NCBI RefSeq assembly: GCF_027887165.1
Contig: NC_077227.1
Location: 74,900,305-74,964,304, forward strand
Length of the DNA: 64,000 nucleotides
From: Monodelphis domestica
Lineage: Eukaryota > Chordata > Mammalia > Didelphimorphia > Didelphidae
Direction of reading: 5' to 3'
In this document: positions 51,244-61,410 of the stretch, in pieces
Numbering within the stretch: the stretch's first letter is position 1
Layout: each line of letters opens with the position of its first letter
The notes under the pieces: model-generated
What the model was told of the DNA's origin: nothing
What the model saw: only the letters and a program-made list of their open reading frames with translations
Databases searched by the model: none
Program-made: the position numbers and the translations under genes

Positions 51244-52741
51244 AATTTACTTCCAGAAAAACAATCTAGATTTCTTGGTGATGTTCTATACCCAAATAAG
51301 TTTTACTTTGTTTAAAAATATATTTGCTTAGGTTGAAAGATTTGCTACATCTGTAAAAATTGTGACAGATATCTATCAGTTCATAGGTTTTTTAATGTCA
51401 TACAGCAACTTATGTGAAATATGATAGTGGGTTTATTTTCTATTGTAATTAATTGGGCTATTGTGAATTTTGAGGACTTTGGTACTTTGAATGTGATTAT
51501 CTACTGTGTTACTGTTTTATTCTGAAAATCATTTTGTACCTCACATGGCTGACACAGTGTGTCACTGATTTTAAGTTATATATTTTTGATTAAAAAAAAA
51601 AAACCCTTTTATTTTTTCCTTGCATGTGCAATATAGTATCTGAGGTTTATTTTTTCTCTCCTTTTTGTATTTTAAGCACATGTCAACAGTATTGAGACTT
51701 TTTTTATTTTACAGTAATATACGTTTTAAATATATTTGTTCTAATATTAATGCATGCCAAAAAAGCTTTAGACCATAATGATGCCTTGATTGTTAAAAAA
51801 AAAATTTATGGGACTTTGCTTAATGATTCTGTCTGATTCCAGGACAAGAGAATACAAAAAGAGCCATTGCATAGTGCCAAAGAAGCACAAAACTAAACTA
51901 CATAGTGCCAATCGAGCACAAGGTCATCAATCCTGGTGGGATTGATGTAATTTTGAGCCAAGACAAGAGGACTTGAACGTGTTTGGGGTTTGAGGTTGCG
52001 GCTGTTTAACATGTGTTAAAGGCAGGTCTTCCTTGTCCCACATTCTACCAAGTATCTCAAATTTGGCTCCTACCTGGCTCCTATAATCTATTCCCCCTTT
52101 TATAATGTGGCAAACTTTCTATAGTCCTGACTACTGATTGGGTAGTTCATAATTTCTTAAATCATTTTAATTGGGCCCTGATTCAAGGACCTGTTATAGA
52201 TTTGTTTTTCCTTTACTTAGATTTTTTTAGACATAAGACTTTTACATTTTGTATTTCATCCACAAGTTATTTCTCTCTCTTTTTTTTGGATTTTTTCATG
52301 TTTTTATTTTCTTTTACAAATTGATTCATATACCTCATAACACAGCCATGCATACCTGAGATCCCTGTGTTTGTTATTATTCACCTCAGGGGAGCCAAGT
52401 TATTGTTGTGAACTTTGATTTAAATTTGAGCAATGTTAGGATAAGAAACTTGCTACCTCCCAGAATCCAGAATGCCCCATGAAGATAGATGCCTGCTGAG
52501 ACCACATGCAACACCAGAAGATCCAGAGTGAACTTTGGGGTATGAATTGAACTATGCCATTGTTTTGAATGTACACTATGATGCCAAAGGAATCTGCCCC
52601 CAAATTGGCTTTTTGTCAACATAGTAATTACTGGTTTTGTTCTATTTTCCTCTTATTCACAAATTATTGCAATGTTTAAGTTGTGTTTCCATGATCCTTT
52701 TGGGGAAACTGGTTTCCCCAAGAGGATGTGGGGGAAGAATA
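51244..52741 (+). other. Provirus interior, 3' part
   Basis: AT-rich DNA with A runs at about 51594-51604 and 51795-51804. No domain recognised. Ends in the purine tract before the 3' LTR. Confidence 0.3.
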
Positions 52742-52990
52742 TGTATAAATGGAGATTTTTGAGCCTTTGGATTCCATTCCCCAGAAGTCCCTTAGAATTT
52801 CCCAAAATTCCATTTTCCTACATCCCCACTTTTTGCATGATTGTATTTAAGTGGCAGTAACTTCTCCCTCTCTCTCTTTGAACCTGTGAAACTGAGCTGA
52901 AGTCAGGCAGTTCTTTTTGCTTTAGTTATTATTAATAGAACTTTATAAAATATAATATTTAGTTATTGATTATTAATTTAAAAACCCACA
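52742..52990 (+). repeat. 3' LTR of family C provirus
   Basis: 249 bases, TG...CA. CCCCAGAAGTCCCTTAGAAT is shared with the 5' LTR. Confidence 0.93.
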
Positions 52991-53139
52991 ATAGCTAAAA
53001 CAAAATGGCAGGCTACAAAATGAACCCACCAATGTCAATAGCATGTGTATGTACATGGACATATAAATATACATGCAGACAACAGATATGCATCACACAG
53101 ATACACACAAGCACACAAAAAGATTGTGTTTTGCTTTTT

Positions 53140-53215
53140 TTTTGTCTCCTTGGCACTTAGCATGGTGCCTGGCACATAGAAAATGCTTAATAAACTTTTT
53201 ATTGACTATTGATAA
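53140..53215 (+). mobile_element. L2-like 3' tail
   Basis: CTTAGCATGGTGCCTGGCAC, ATGCTTAATAAACTTTTTAT. Confidence 0.55.
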
Positions 53216-53231
53216 TCTGTCTCCCACAATT

Positions 53232-53469
53232 TTATTGTTATTTAGTCACTTCAGTCATGTCTGATTTTGTGACCCCATTTGGGGTTTTCTTGGCAAAGAT
53301 CCTGGAGTGGTTTGCCATTTCCTTCTCTAGCTCATTTTACAAATAAGGGAATTAAGACAAACAGGGTGAAGTGACTTGCCCAGAGGCACACTGCTAGTAA
53401 GTGTCTGAGATTGGATATGAACTCAGACTCCAGGCCTGGTACTCTAATCACTGTACCATCTAGCTGCCC
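53232..53469 (-). mobile_element. SINE with RTE-type 3' end
   Basis: Reverse copy: TCATGTCTGATTTTGTGACC, GGTTTTCTTGGCAAAGATCC, GTTTGCCATTTCCTTCTC, then the CORE part and head CATCTAGCTGCCCA. Confidence 0.88.
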
Positions 53470-53789
53470 ATATGCTTTTCTATTAACTCACATTTGTCCT
53501 CACATTATAATTTAAACCAAACTAAGCTATTCCTTGCCCTCAACATGCCATAACATAACACATGAATGCTTAATCTCATCTCCACCTTTCAGAATCCCTA
53601 TTTTCTTTTAAGCCATTGTGCTTAGATGGATTAAGGTACTATGTAAGTATTAACTAGTATTAAAATTTATATGAATAAAAGTAGGATGAAATGAGTAAAA
53701 GAATGATAAACATAATGATTACAAAAATGTACCTAGTAATTATATCTATCATTCTTCTTGTTTTACTCATTTCATTCTGCTTTGCTATT

Positions 53790-54032
53790 TAATAATAGCT
53801 TGCATTTGTAGAATGTTCTAAGGTTTTCAAAGTGTTTTACAAATATGATCTAAAACCCTGGGAGGCAGGTGTTATTATTATCCCTATTTTAAAGAAGATG
53901 AAACTGAGGAAGATAGAAGTAAAGTGAAGTGCCCAGGGAGGGACACAAAGCTAGAATCTGAGGCAGGACTAGAATTCAGGTCTTCCTACCTCCAAATCCA
54001 GCTTTCTTACCTACTATACCACCAGCTGCCTC
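53790..54032 (-). mobile_element. MIR SINE
   Basis: AGCTTGCATTTGTAGAATGT, GTTTTACAAATATGATCT, GGTCTTCCTACCTCC. Confidence 0.82.
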
Positions 54033-54117
54033 ATCCATTTTCCTTCAATATAATTTCCCCTATTTAGAAAACTCTGACTCATATAGCAAATGCTCATTAT
54101 CTTATAACTATTCTGGA

Positions 54118-54295
54118 TGTAAAATTTGCTGTGTGACCCTAGGCAAGTCACTTAACTGCTTTTAAATTCACTATCTTCATCTGTCAAGTCAGGATTATAC
54201 CTGTAGAATCATCTACCTCACAACATTTTCTTGTGGGAAGAGGTGTAAACCTTAAAGTGCCATAGAGATATGCAATACTATTATTATCATAAGAT
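54118..54295 (+). mobile_element. MIR SINE
   Basis: TGCTGTGTGACCCTAGGCAA, CATCTGTCAAGTCAGGAT, ACCTCACAACATTTTCTTGT. Confidence 0.75.
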
Positions 54296-54337
54296 TATAT
54301 TTCAAAAGGAAAATGGAGAGATATGATGTAAAAATAA

Positions 54338-54366
54338 TTTATTTTTTCAGATTATAAAGTTTTATT
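54338..54366 (-). terminator. Candidate SHLD2 poly(A) signals
   Basis: Two AATAAA hexamers on the - strand (54366-54361 and 54343-54338) lie 184-207 bases after the SHLD2 stop. Either would give a short 3'UTR. AT-rich DNA makes chance hexamers possible. Confidence 0.5.
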
Positions 54367-54549
54367 TTAAAAAAGCATAATATTTCTGGAACCTGCAAAC
54401 ATGCAGTTCTTTTTGTTACTTTTTAGGGAGGGGGTGTATACCCTAGGTTAAATCTTGTTACTTTATTTCAAAAGACAAATTATTTAGCTGTGTTTCTACT
54501 TCAATTACCAGTGATGTGTTCTTCTGATCACTTACGTGATTACAGAGAG

Positions 54550-54728
54550 TCATGCTTCAAAGTCAGTATGAAAATCTAGCAGATAGAAGTCCTGCTGCAA
54601 AGGGTAACTGTTTTCATCTAGATTAAAAAGGCTCTCAATTTTCAGTGTGTAGGCTCTTTCTCTACTCGCTAGCAACGAGTGGCATAGATCTGCTGCAACC
54701 ATCCCATATGTGATGCCTGAGGACGGGA
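54550..54728 (-). CDS. SHLD2: SHLD2 last coding exon
   Basis: The - strand acceptor is TTTTTTGGCCAG (54740-54729). It holds 58 codons after the split Val and ends TTTGAAGCATGA, with the stop at 54552-54550. It encodes [33 protein letters not shown] and the closing DFHTDFEA. Confidence 0.93.
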
Positions 54729-56503
54729 CTGGCCAAAAAAAAGAAAGAAAGAAAGAAAAAATGATTAAGTTCCCAATAGCATTTATACTTCTCCTCTTTC
54801 TGCTCCTTTCTGCTGCTTAGAGCAAGACTCTCATTTCCTGACCTTCTTTTTGGCTACAACAAAGAGATGGCACCCTAGAATTTAGATACTCAATTCCTAT
54901 TGAAGAAATGGTATCGCTTTTATGATATATACTTTTTATGTGGAGGATATTCCTTATTCCATCGTTAACTATAAGTTAAGCAATATGTAGAAGATGTGGT
55001 TATTGTTACCCTAAATTTGGAACTGAAAATGCTGTGAGTGTTAACATCTAAAAAAGTACCATTAGGGTTATAATGAGTTCTGTGTTTAAGAATGGTTGAC
55101 TAAAAACAATCTCATTTGTATGTTAAGTGACTAGATGGATACTGATTCCTTGAAAGTATTCTGAAGTATTGAGATTATAAACAGATGTGCCATTACTCTT
55201 TCGGGACATATCCAACAGACAATGATCTGGGTCCAGTCCAGGGCAGGGGACTGGCTCGATTATATTTTGGGAATGTTTTAGTACCCTAAATGATCCCATG
55301 CTGCTTGCTGCTACACACGCCTCTCTTTCTTTCAGAGATGAAGCTGTTAATACATTTTGTTGTATTATCATCTTAATTCTAAAGTATCTCTTGATGTATG
55401 CAAAAGCCATATCTTATGCCAAAAATAAAAAAGGAAAAATAAACCATTCTAAGGAATATACCATCCCCCTGATGCAGCAGGGTAGTGTATGTGACGCTTC
55501 CCTGTGCCCACAATGAACATCATGTTACAGGGAGCACTCTGGTCTTTAGTAGGAATTGACTTTAAGCTAAGAAAACCCTTACCTCTGTCTTAGAATCTTT
55601 AATAGTCTCAGTTCCAAGGCAGAAGAAGAGTAAGGGTTAGGTAATGGGGGCTAAATGACGAGCCCAGGCTCATGCAGCTAGGAGTATCTGGGGCCACATT
55701 TGAACCCAAGAGCTCCCTTCTCTAGGCCTGCGTCCTATCCACTGAGACCTAGTTGCCCTTCTTGGATTAATTTTTAAAGCTCTTTCTTTACTGCTCAGTT
55801 TTCTCATGATTCTCGTGTATTTGTTCTAATTGACATGCTTTGGCTTCCATGGTTCCTCGTGCCTGGAATGCTCCCTTCAGCGTGTGTGCCGGCAGGGCTC
55901 TGGGCCCAGTGGGTGTAGGACTGCTGGGGCTAGGCAGGCCGCTGCCTGCATGGTCCAGCCGCTGCTGGGCACTCTTTCAGCAGTGAGGATGTGAGCACAC
56001 CCTGACTTTGCCTGAAGACCGGAATGGTTCTCTCTAGGTTAAAGGGGAGGATTCAATCTCATTCACTTACAACTTCTGGGGTTCGGTCCAACCTCCCTCT
56101 TCCATAGTGTCAGCCATCACTGATCACTCACCTCTGCTGAGCACCCATCTTACCAGAGAGGCCGTTCATTGAAATGATCTGGGATTGTGGAGGTGTACTA
56201 ACTTTTTCAGACCACAGGAGACCATTTAACATATACTTACTTAGTAAGGCTTTTGCCAATTTAAAAAATCTTATGTGTACAAAACATGTGAACAAAGATT
56301 AAACACATCTCACTTATCTAGAAGCCACTCTCTAATGAGACCTAGACCTACTAAGAAATGTTTACATTTTAATTTTTGATACAATACCTACAACTCTGCT
56401 TAACCAATCAGGCGGAATATTGAGAAGAATCTTCTGTATCATCTCGGATCCCACATGAACTTGAATCTCATTCCTGCCATCAGACACAGTCATCAGAGCT
56501 GGC
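54550..56503 (-). CDS. SHLD2: Shieldin complex subunit 2, last two coding exons (gene continues beyond the window)
   Basis: On the - strand, exon 56503-56388 joins exon 54728-54550. Together they read [18 protein letters not shown], then [36 protein letters not shown] and [17 protein letters not shown], then stop. This lines up with the C-terminus of human SHLD2 (RPALMTAIDGRHDV..., [52 protein letters not shown]). SHLD2 is the single-strand-DNA-binding, OB-fold subunit of shieldin (with SHLD1, SHLD3 and REV7/MAD2L2). It acts after 53BP1-RIF1 at double-strand breaks in the nucleus to limit end resection. These exons form the end of its C-terminal OB-fold region. Human ends ...YPDIVKHGANARL; here the tail is shorter (HTDFEA). 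Upstream exons were not seen between 56.5 and 64 kb and must lie to the right. Confidence 0.93.
54750..55568. other. SHLD2 last intron, nothing recognised
   Basis: A short (GAAA)n lies at 54741-54757. No other signature. Confidence 0.5.
55569..55760 (-). mobile_element. CORE-type SINE, worn, in SHLD2 intron
   Basis: TCAGTTCCAAGGCAGAAGAA, GAGCCCAGGCTCATGCAGCT, CCACTGAGACCTAGTTGCCC. Confidence 0.85.
55761..56387. other. SHLD2 last intron, GC-rich patch
   Basis: GCTTCCATGGTTCCTCGTGC, CTGGAATGCTCCC looks like an L2 3' fragment (about 55845-55880). A GC-rich unexplained patch follows at 55880-56000. Confidence 0.4.
56388..56503 (-). CDS. SHLD2: SHLD2 penultimate coding exon
   Basis: The - strand acceptor is CTTCTTTTTCAG (56515-56504). 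The exon begins with the last base of an Arg codon (phase 2 in) and ends GTTGTAG|GTATTG (phase 1 out). The next exon then supplies TC to make Val, giving RVVVPSSG where human has RVIVPSSE. A neater-looking donor 4 bases earlier (GTT|GTAGGT) would shift the frame. Confidence 0.92.
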
Positions 56504-57026
56504 CTGAAAAAGAAGACAGGCCAGGAAAGGTTATTTAAGTCAAAAAAGAAGCTTTGAAACTGGAGCAAAGTTTCAGTGTGATTAGTGATGAAGCATCACT
56601 TTCTGGTCCAGATGATTTTAATGTGCTAAAAACAACTGAGAGTGCCCATATGCCCCTTAATTTTATGGAAGAGTCAACAAACAGTAGAAAACCCTGTGCC
56701 TCTGGAAAAACCATACCCATGTTATTCTGATAAGCAGTAAGAGAAAAGCATTGTTTCCCATTTCCAAGCTCAAGTCCCAATTGACTTGAAAAACTGTATT
56801 ATTGGCTTTAGTTATATAACAGAGGCACTAGTGGAAAATATATAGTTGAATGAGTTAATTTCTCTGCAAAGAAATGTTTTTTGCTAATTAGTATCCTATT
56901 GCCTTGTAAATACTGTGGATAATACTACCCATAAGAAAGAAGAAAAATGATCTTTTGGAGGTTTATTTTTAGCAGACCATTTTAATATAAACTTATTATA
57001 TTAATCCATCAGAAATCATTCAACAG
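56504..57026. other. SHLD2 intron, nothing recognised
   Basis: No upstream SHLD2 exon seen here. Confidence 0.5.
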
Positions 57027-57229
57027 GGGGTAGCTGGGTAGCTCAGTGGATTGAGAGCCAGGCCTAGAAACAGGAGGCCCTGGGTTCAAATATGGCCTCA
57101 GACACTTCCCAGATGTGTGACCCTGGGCAAAGTCATTTAACCCCCATTGCCTAGCCCTTACCACTCTTCTGCCTTGGAATCAATACACAGTATTGATTCT
57201 AAGATGGAAGGTAAGGATTAAAAAAAAAA
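57027..57229 (+). mobile_element. CORE-type SINE in SHLD2 intron
   Basis: GGGGTAGCTGGGTAGCTCAG head, GGTTCAAATATGGCCTC, A-tail. Flanks ATCATTCAACA and GTCACTCAACA suggest a worn target duplication. Confidence 0.93.
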
Positions 57230-57239
57230 GTCACTCAAC

Positions 57240-57790
57240 AAACACTAATGGGAGAGGCAATATGTAAATAACTTTATGTAAACATATATCTTTTTGTAGA
57301 TGAAAGGTAATCTCAGAGGGAAGGCACTATTAGTGAGGGGACCAGGAAAAGCCTCATGTAGAATGTGCAACATGAACTGAGTTTTGGAATAAGCCAGGGA
57401 AGCTAAGAGGTAGAAGTGCAGGAGAAGAGCATTCTGGGCATTGGGAGAGCCACTGAAATAGCAGAAATGGGAGATGGAGTGATTGCAGAGGGTCTGTAGA
57501 AATAAAGTGAAAGAAGACCGGAAAAGTAGGAAAAAGACAGGTAGTAAAGGGTTTTATGTGACAGAGAACTTTATATTTGAGGAATGGTTTATCTGAGGTA
57601 GGAGGAGCACCAGGAGAGCTAAGAGTCTCCAATGAAACCCTAGAAAGAAAATATCAAGGAAGAGAGGTTGATATGCAGTGTCAAAGGCTGCAGAGAAGTC
57701 AGGGTGAATGAGGACTGAGAAAAGCTCATTAAATGTGGTCATTCAGAGCTCAGTGGTAACACTGGAGAGGGGGGTTTCAGTTAAGTGGTA
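57240..57790 (+). repeat. Old dispersed repeat, unnamed (copy 5, longest)
   Basis: GCAATATGTAAATAACTTTA, GAACTGAGTTTTGGAATAAG, GAGCATTCTGGGCATTGGGA, GGGTTTTATGTGACAGAGAA. Same order as at 6.0 and 15.6 kb. Confidence 0.55.
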
Positions 57791-58389
57791 AGATGCAATG
57801 AAGGTTTAGGAGTGAAGGAGAGGTGAAGAGGAGGTACCTGGTGTAGATGGGCTTTCTCAAAGAGTTTTGCCAAGAAGAGGAAAAATATCTTGGGGGATGG
57901 TTGGACAAAGTGATTTTTTTTAAAGGATGAAGGAAAAAGGGGCATGTTTGTAGGCAGCAGAGAAGGTGCCAATATGTAGCAAGAGATTAAAGATTAGAAG
58001 GAATGATAGAAGGGGTACTGGAGAAGACGGAAGGGATAAGATAAAGGATACACAGAGATGGGTTTGCCTTGGCCAGGAGAAGAACCATCTCATCACAGAC
58101 AGGAATAAAAGAGGAAAAGGAGGAAAAGGTCTGAGAACTTCTGTGTACTTAAATGCTCTTTCTTTGTTTCTCTTTATATATATATATATAAATATTCACT
58201 AACTCCACTGGCACTAATAGCCATCTCCCTCCCCTTAAAACAAATAAATACTATCAAATAAACAAAAATCCATTTCTTGGCCATGTCTGCAAATGTGTCT
58301 CTCATCCTGTACTTCTGAGTTCTCTGCCAAAGGGCGGATACGTTTCAACATCAACCTCCTGGAATCATAGGCCTCAACTTTATGCGTCT

Positions 58390-58970
58390 GACCTACTCTC
58401 TTTGAAGAAAGTATTCCTGATTATGTAGCCATGAGGCATCAATACTGTCTACAAGCCTTTGGTCTCTCTTATTTCTTACTCCTGTACTCTATTTTTCCAA
58501 TACATTTTTCACTCTTCCCCCTTATGTCCATCTTTGCACTAGTGTCGCTGAATATATCTTCATTTGATTTGGAGGTAGCTACTGTGAAATTGTTTGGCAA
58601 ATTCTTTACTGAATTTATCTTTTCTTCTTCTGCCATAGATATAACAGCAAGCATTACCATTATCCTCATCGAAGCTTGATTTTCTTTTGCAAATGCTTAC
58701 ATCATGTGCACCCCAATATGAGATATGTGAAGATCTCATGAAATGATGTTTCTTTTTTACCTTTGGCTTTTTGAGAAAGCCAACTCTGCCAGTATCTTTG
58801 TGCAAGGAGAGCCTGTGAACTGTCCTTCCATTTAGTTGTCCCTCTCTTTGTCCTCTGGCTTTATTCACTGAGAGAATGTCAAGACTGATGTGATTTAGTT
58901 CTTTCAGACAAAAATCTACTTGGACATTGGCCAAGGATCTTATATTTGGAGTATGAATAGCTAAGTTACC
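58390..58970 (-). mobile_element. RTE-type LINE fossil (endonuclease region)
   Basis: On the - strand, frames read NVQVDFCLKELNHISLDILS, then GRVGFLKKPK, and in another frame AEEEKINSVKNLPNNF and KCIGKIEYRSKK. These follow RTE/BovB endonuclease order (LNHISLDILSVSETR, GGVGFI, AEEEEIDKFYEEL, DFNAK, GKFGLGERN). Several frameshifts; not active. Confidence 0.7.
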
Positions 58971-59124
58971 ATTTATAGAGGGTCTAAAAATGACGAGATT
59001 CTTAGCATCATTGTTCTCTTATCTACTACTCTATTACCATGACTACAGAAGAGGCAGAGTACCCACAGGTCTGAGGATAGGTGGTATAGAAGGAATTGGT
59101 ACAGTTCAGCTCTCCTAACAACTA

Positions 59125-60164
59125 CAGCAGTGCCTTGATACTTGAGCACCTTAAGTCATGAGCAATTTGAGGATGAGCAGTCATGATCGGGATTTTTTGC
59201 TTAAGTCACAAGTGTATATTTTAATTTTGAGTTTCCACCCATGGGAGGGGCCCAAGGTGGATGAGGTGATCAGTACAAGTGAGATTAAGGAAATATTGAG
59301 GATTTGGGAAAAAAATTAAATAGTTTATTGGAAAGACACACACAGAAAAAGTTGCAACAGGTCCTGCATTGAAGCTGTGTGATAACACTTGTTTCACACT
59401 TCATCGAAATGTTCTGAAAGGGAGGAAGAAACAAACTTCCATGGCAAGGTTTTTATTGAAATGGCCTCTAAGTGAAATTGAGGAAAGTGTGGCAAAACAG
59501 TAAAAATTCAATGAAGAAAATGATAATAAAACGGGCAGCTGAGTAGCTCAGTGGATTGAGAGCCAGGCCTAGAGACAGGAGGTCCTAGGTTCAAATATGA
59601 CCTCAAATACTTCCCAGCTGTGTGACCCTGGGCAAGTCACTTAACCCTCATTGCCTAGCCCTTACCACTCTTCTGCCTTGGAACCAATACACAGTATTGA
59701 TTCCAAGACAGAAGGTAAGGGTTTAAAAAAATAATAAAAGTAAAAAAAAACAATTAAGCTTAGCAATAAATTTACATATCATAAGTAATGTGTAAGATCA
59801 ATTTTGCATTTAAATGTAGTGTTACATGTGTAGAGAGTAAGTTATATTAAATGATAGTTCATGAAATGAAAATCTTCTTCACCAGCATCTTTGCATGACC
59901 TTGAAGGTAAATAACATTTCATAAACAAGTTTACGTCTTTACATTCTTATTATCTATAAATATAAATATTTATTTGTTATTTATAAAGTATATTTTCATT
60001 TGAAAGTATATAAAACAAAAAATTTGTGTGTTTTTTTTGGGGGGTGGAACAGATTAATTTCATTTCCACTAATTTAAATGGGGAAATTAGATTTGACCCA
60101 AAAGCAAATTGAGTTACTAGCTTGTCTATGGAACGAATTAAACTTGTGTGCCAAGGTACCACTG
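59125..60164. mobile_element. Tigger-like (pogo) DNA transposon remnant
   Basis: Left end CAGCAGTGCCTTGATAC. The reverse complement of the right end is CAGTGGTACCTTGGCAC. TA flanks both sides (59123-59124 and 60165-60166). The inside keeps KKQTSMARFLLKWPLSEIEE-like text (about 59425-59490), consistent with a transposase tail. Internally deleted and interrupted by a SINE. Confidence 0.75.
59532..59730 (+). mobile_element. CORE-type SINE inside the Tigger-like element
   Basis: ATAATAAAA at 59523-59531 and 59731-59739. Consensus-like body. Confidence 0.93.
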
Positions 60165-60249
60165 TATATGAACGAAAATTTCTTATTAGTGCCTGATCAA
60201 GTATTGACCAGAAATCCAAGAAGAAACCACAGTGGGTTGGTTATCTTTC

Positions 60250-61200
60250 CAACTCAAGAATAAAAATTCAATTTACAATCAAGTGACCTGAGCAGTGACT
60301 GAAGAAAAGAGATGGGCTAGGCAGAACAGGGAGATTGGGATCTTGAAGTTAGCCCCTTGGGTGCAGGGGTAACAGCTCGGTCCTTCTCACCTAGGAGTGA
60401 TGACCTTGAACACAACCTCTAGAAGTGAAATCTGAGCCCCTGTCCAGTGACAGAGAAAGGGATCTAAGACTCAGCTTCCTTGTGTCCCAGGGGCTTTTGT
60501 TCTGCTTAGGAGAGGGGATTCTCAGACACAGATCACTGGAGAAGAAAAGGGCTGTGTCTCTCTAACCCAGGAGAAGGCATCACAGAGCCAGATCCTGGTG
60601 GAAGAACAAGACCACAGTAGCAGATTTTTGACCTCAGTAGGAAGATAACAAGAGAGGCCAGGGCCATACAATGCCATGACAGTACCCTGAGGAATGAGCA
60701 GAACTGAGCCCTTGCATAGGGAACTGCTGATGATGTCAGGGATGATGAGGTCCAAATTCATAAGATAAGCACTACAAGACTCTTCTAGGCAAAGCTGCAA
60801 GGGAAAACATAGCCTGCCCACAAGATCATCAAGAATTCCTAGAGGAAAAGTTTAAGAGGATATTGTAAAGGAAATGAAAGTGATAGAGAATTAAAAGCAT
60901 AACATAAGAGATACAAAACTGAACCCAAGTAACACTCTGAAAATCAGAATGTTAAACACAAATTAATGCCTCTGTGAGACAATAAGAAATGTTAAAACAA
61001 AGTCAAAAGATTGAAAAAACAGGGACGAAAAGTAGAGTATATCATAACAAATACAACTGACCTAGAAGAAAGATCAAAGGGAGATTATCTGAAAATCACT
61101 GGGCTTCTGGAAAGCCTAGATATCCTATTTCAAGAACTCATGAAAGAAAACTGCCTAAACTAGTGTCACCTTAAAATCTGGAGGCCCCAAGTTTGTCCCT
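60250..61200 (+). mobile_element. L1 5'UTR/ORF1-like region
   Basis: About 60860-61160 reads ITGLLESLDILFQELMKENC in one frame, resembling L1 ORF1. The preceding GC-richer DNA (60300-60850) could be an L1 5'UTR. Confidence 0.5.
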
Positions 61201-61209
61201 GTTCCTTGA

Positions 61210-61410
61210 GAACTGGCCCCTTGGGAGTCAAGAAGACCAGATTTCAAAACTGACCTTGGTCACTTACATGTCACTTAACCTCCATTTGTCTCAGTTTCCT
61301 TGACTATAAGATGGAGATGATAATAGCACCTACCTCCTCTAGTAGTGAGGATCAAATAAGATAATAATTGTAAAGCACTTTGCAAAGTGCGTGGGACATA
61401 AATATTAATT
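61210..61410 (+). mobile_element. MIR SINE
   Basis: CATGTCACTTAACCTCCATT, CTCAGTTTCCTTGACTATAA, GTAAAGCACTTTGCAAAG. Confidence 0.78.

Larger units (their letters stand above)
48383..52990 (+). mobile_element. Structurally complete endogenous retrovirus (family C)
   Basis: 5' LTR 48383-48621 and 3' LTR 52742-52990 share TGTATAAATGGAGATTTT at the start and TTAAAAACCCACA at the end. The duplication ATAG flanks the whole at 48379-48382 and 52991-52994. Three bases after the 5' LTR is TGGCAACCACAAAGGGAT, 15 of 18 bases identical to the primer site for tRNA-Arg(TCG). Before the 3' LTR is a purine tract, AGAGGATGTGGGGGAAGA. Four-base duplication suggests class I. The inside (about 4.1 kb) has no recognised gag, pol or env, so it is decayed beyond recognition or was never coding. 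A solo LTR (49169-49999) and a SINE (51031-51228) lie within it. The two LTRs differ at very roughly 8-10 % of sites by eye, so it is old. Confidence 0.9.
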
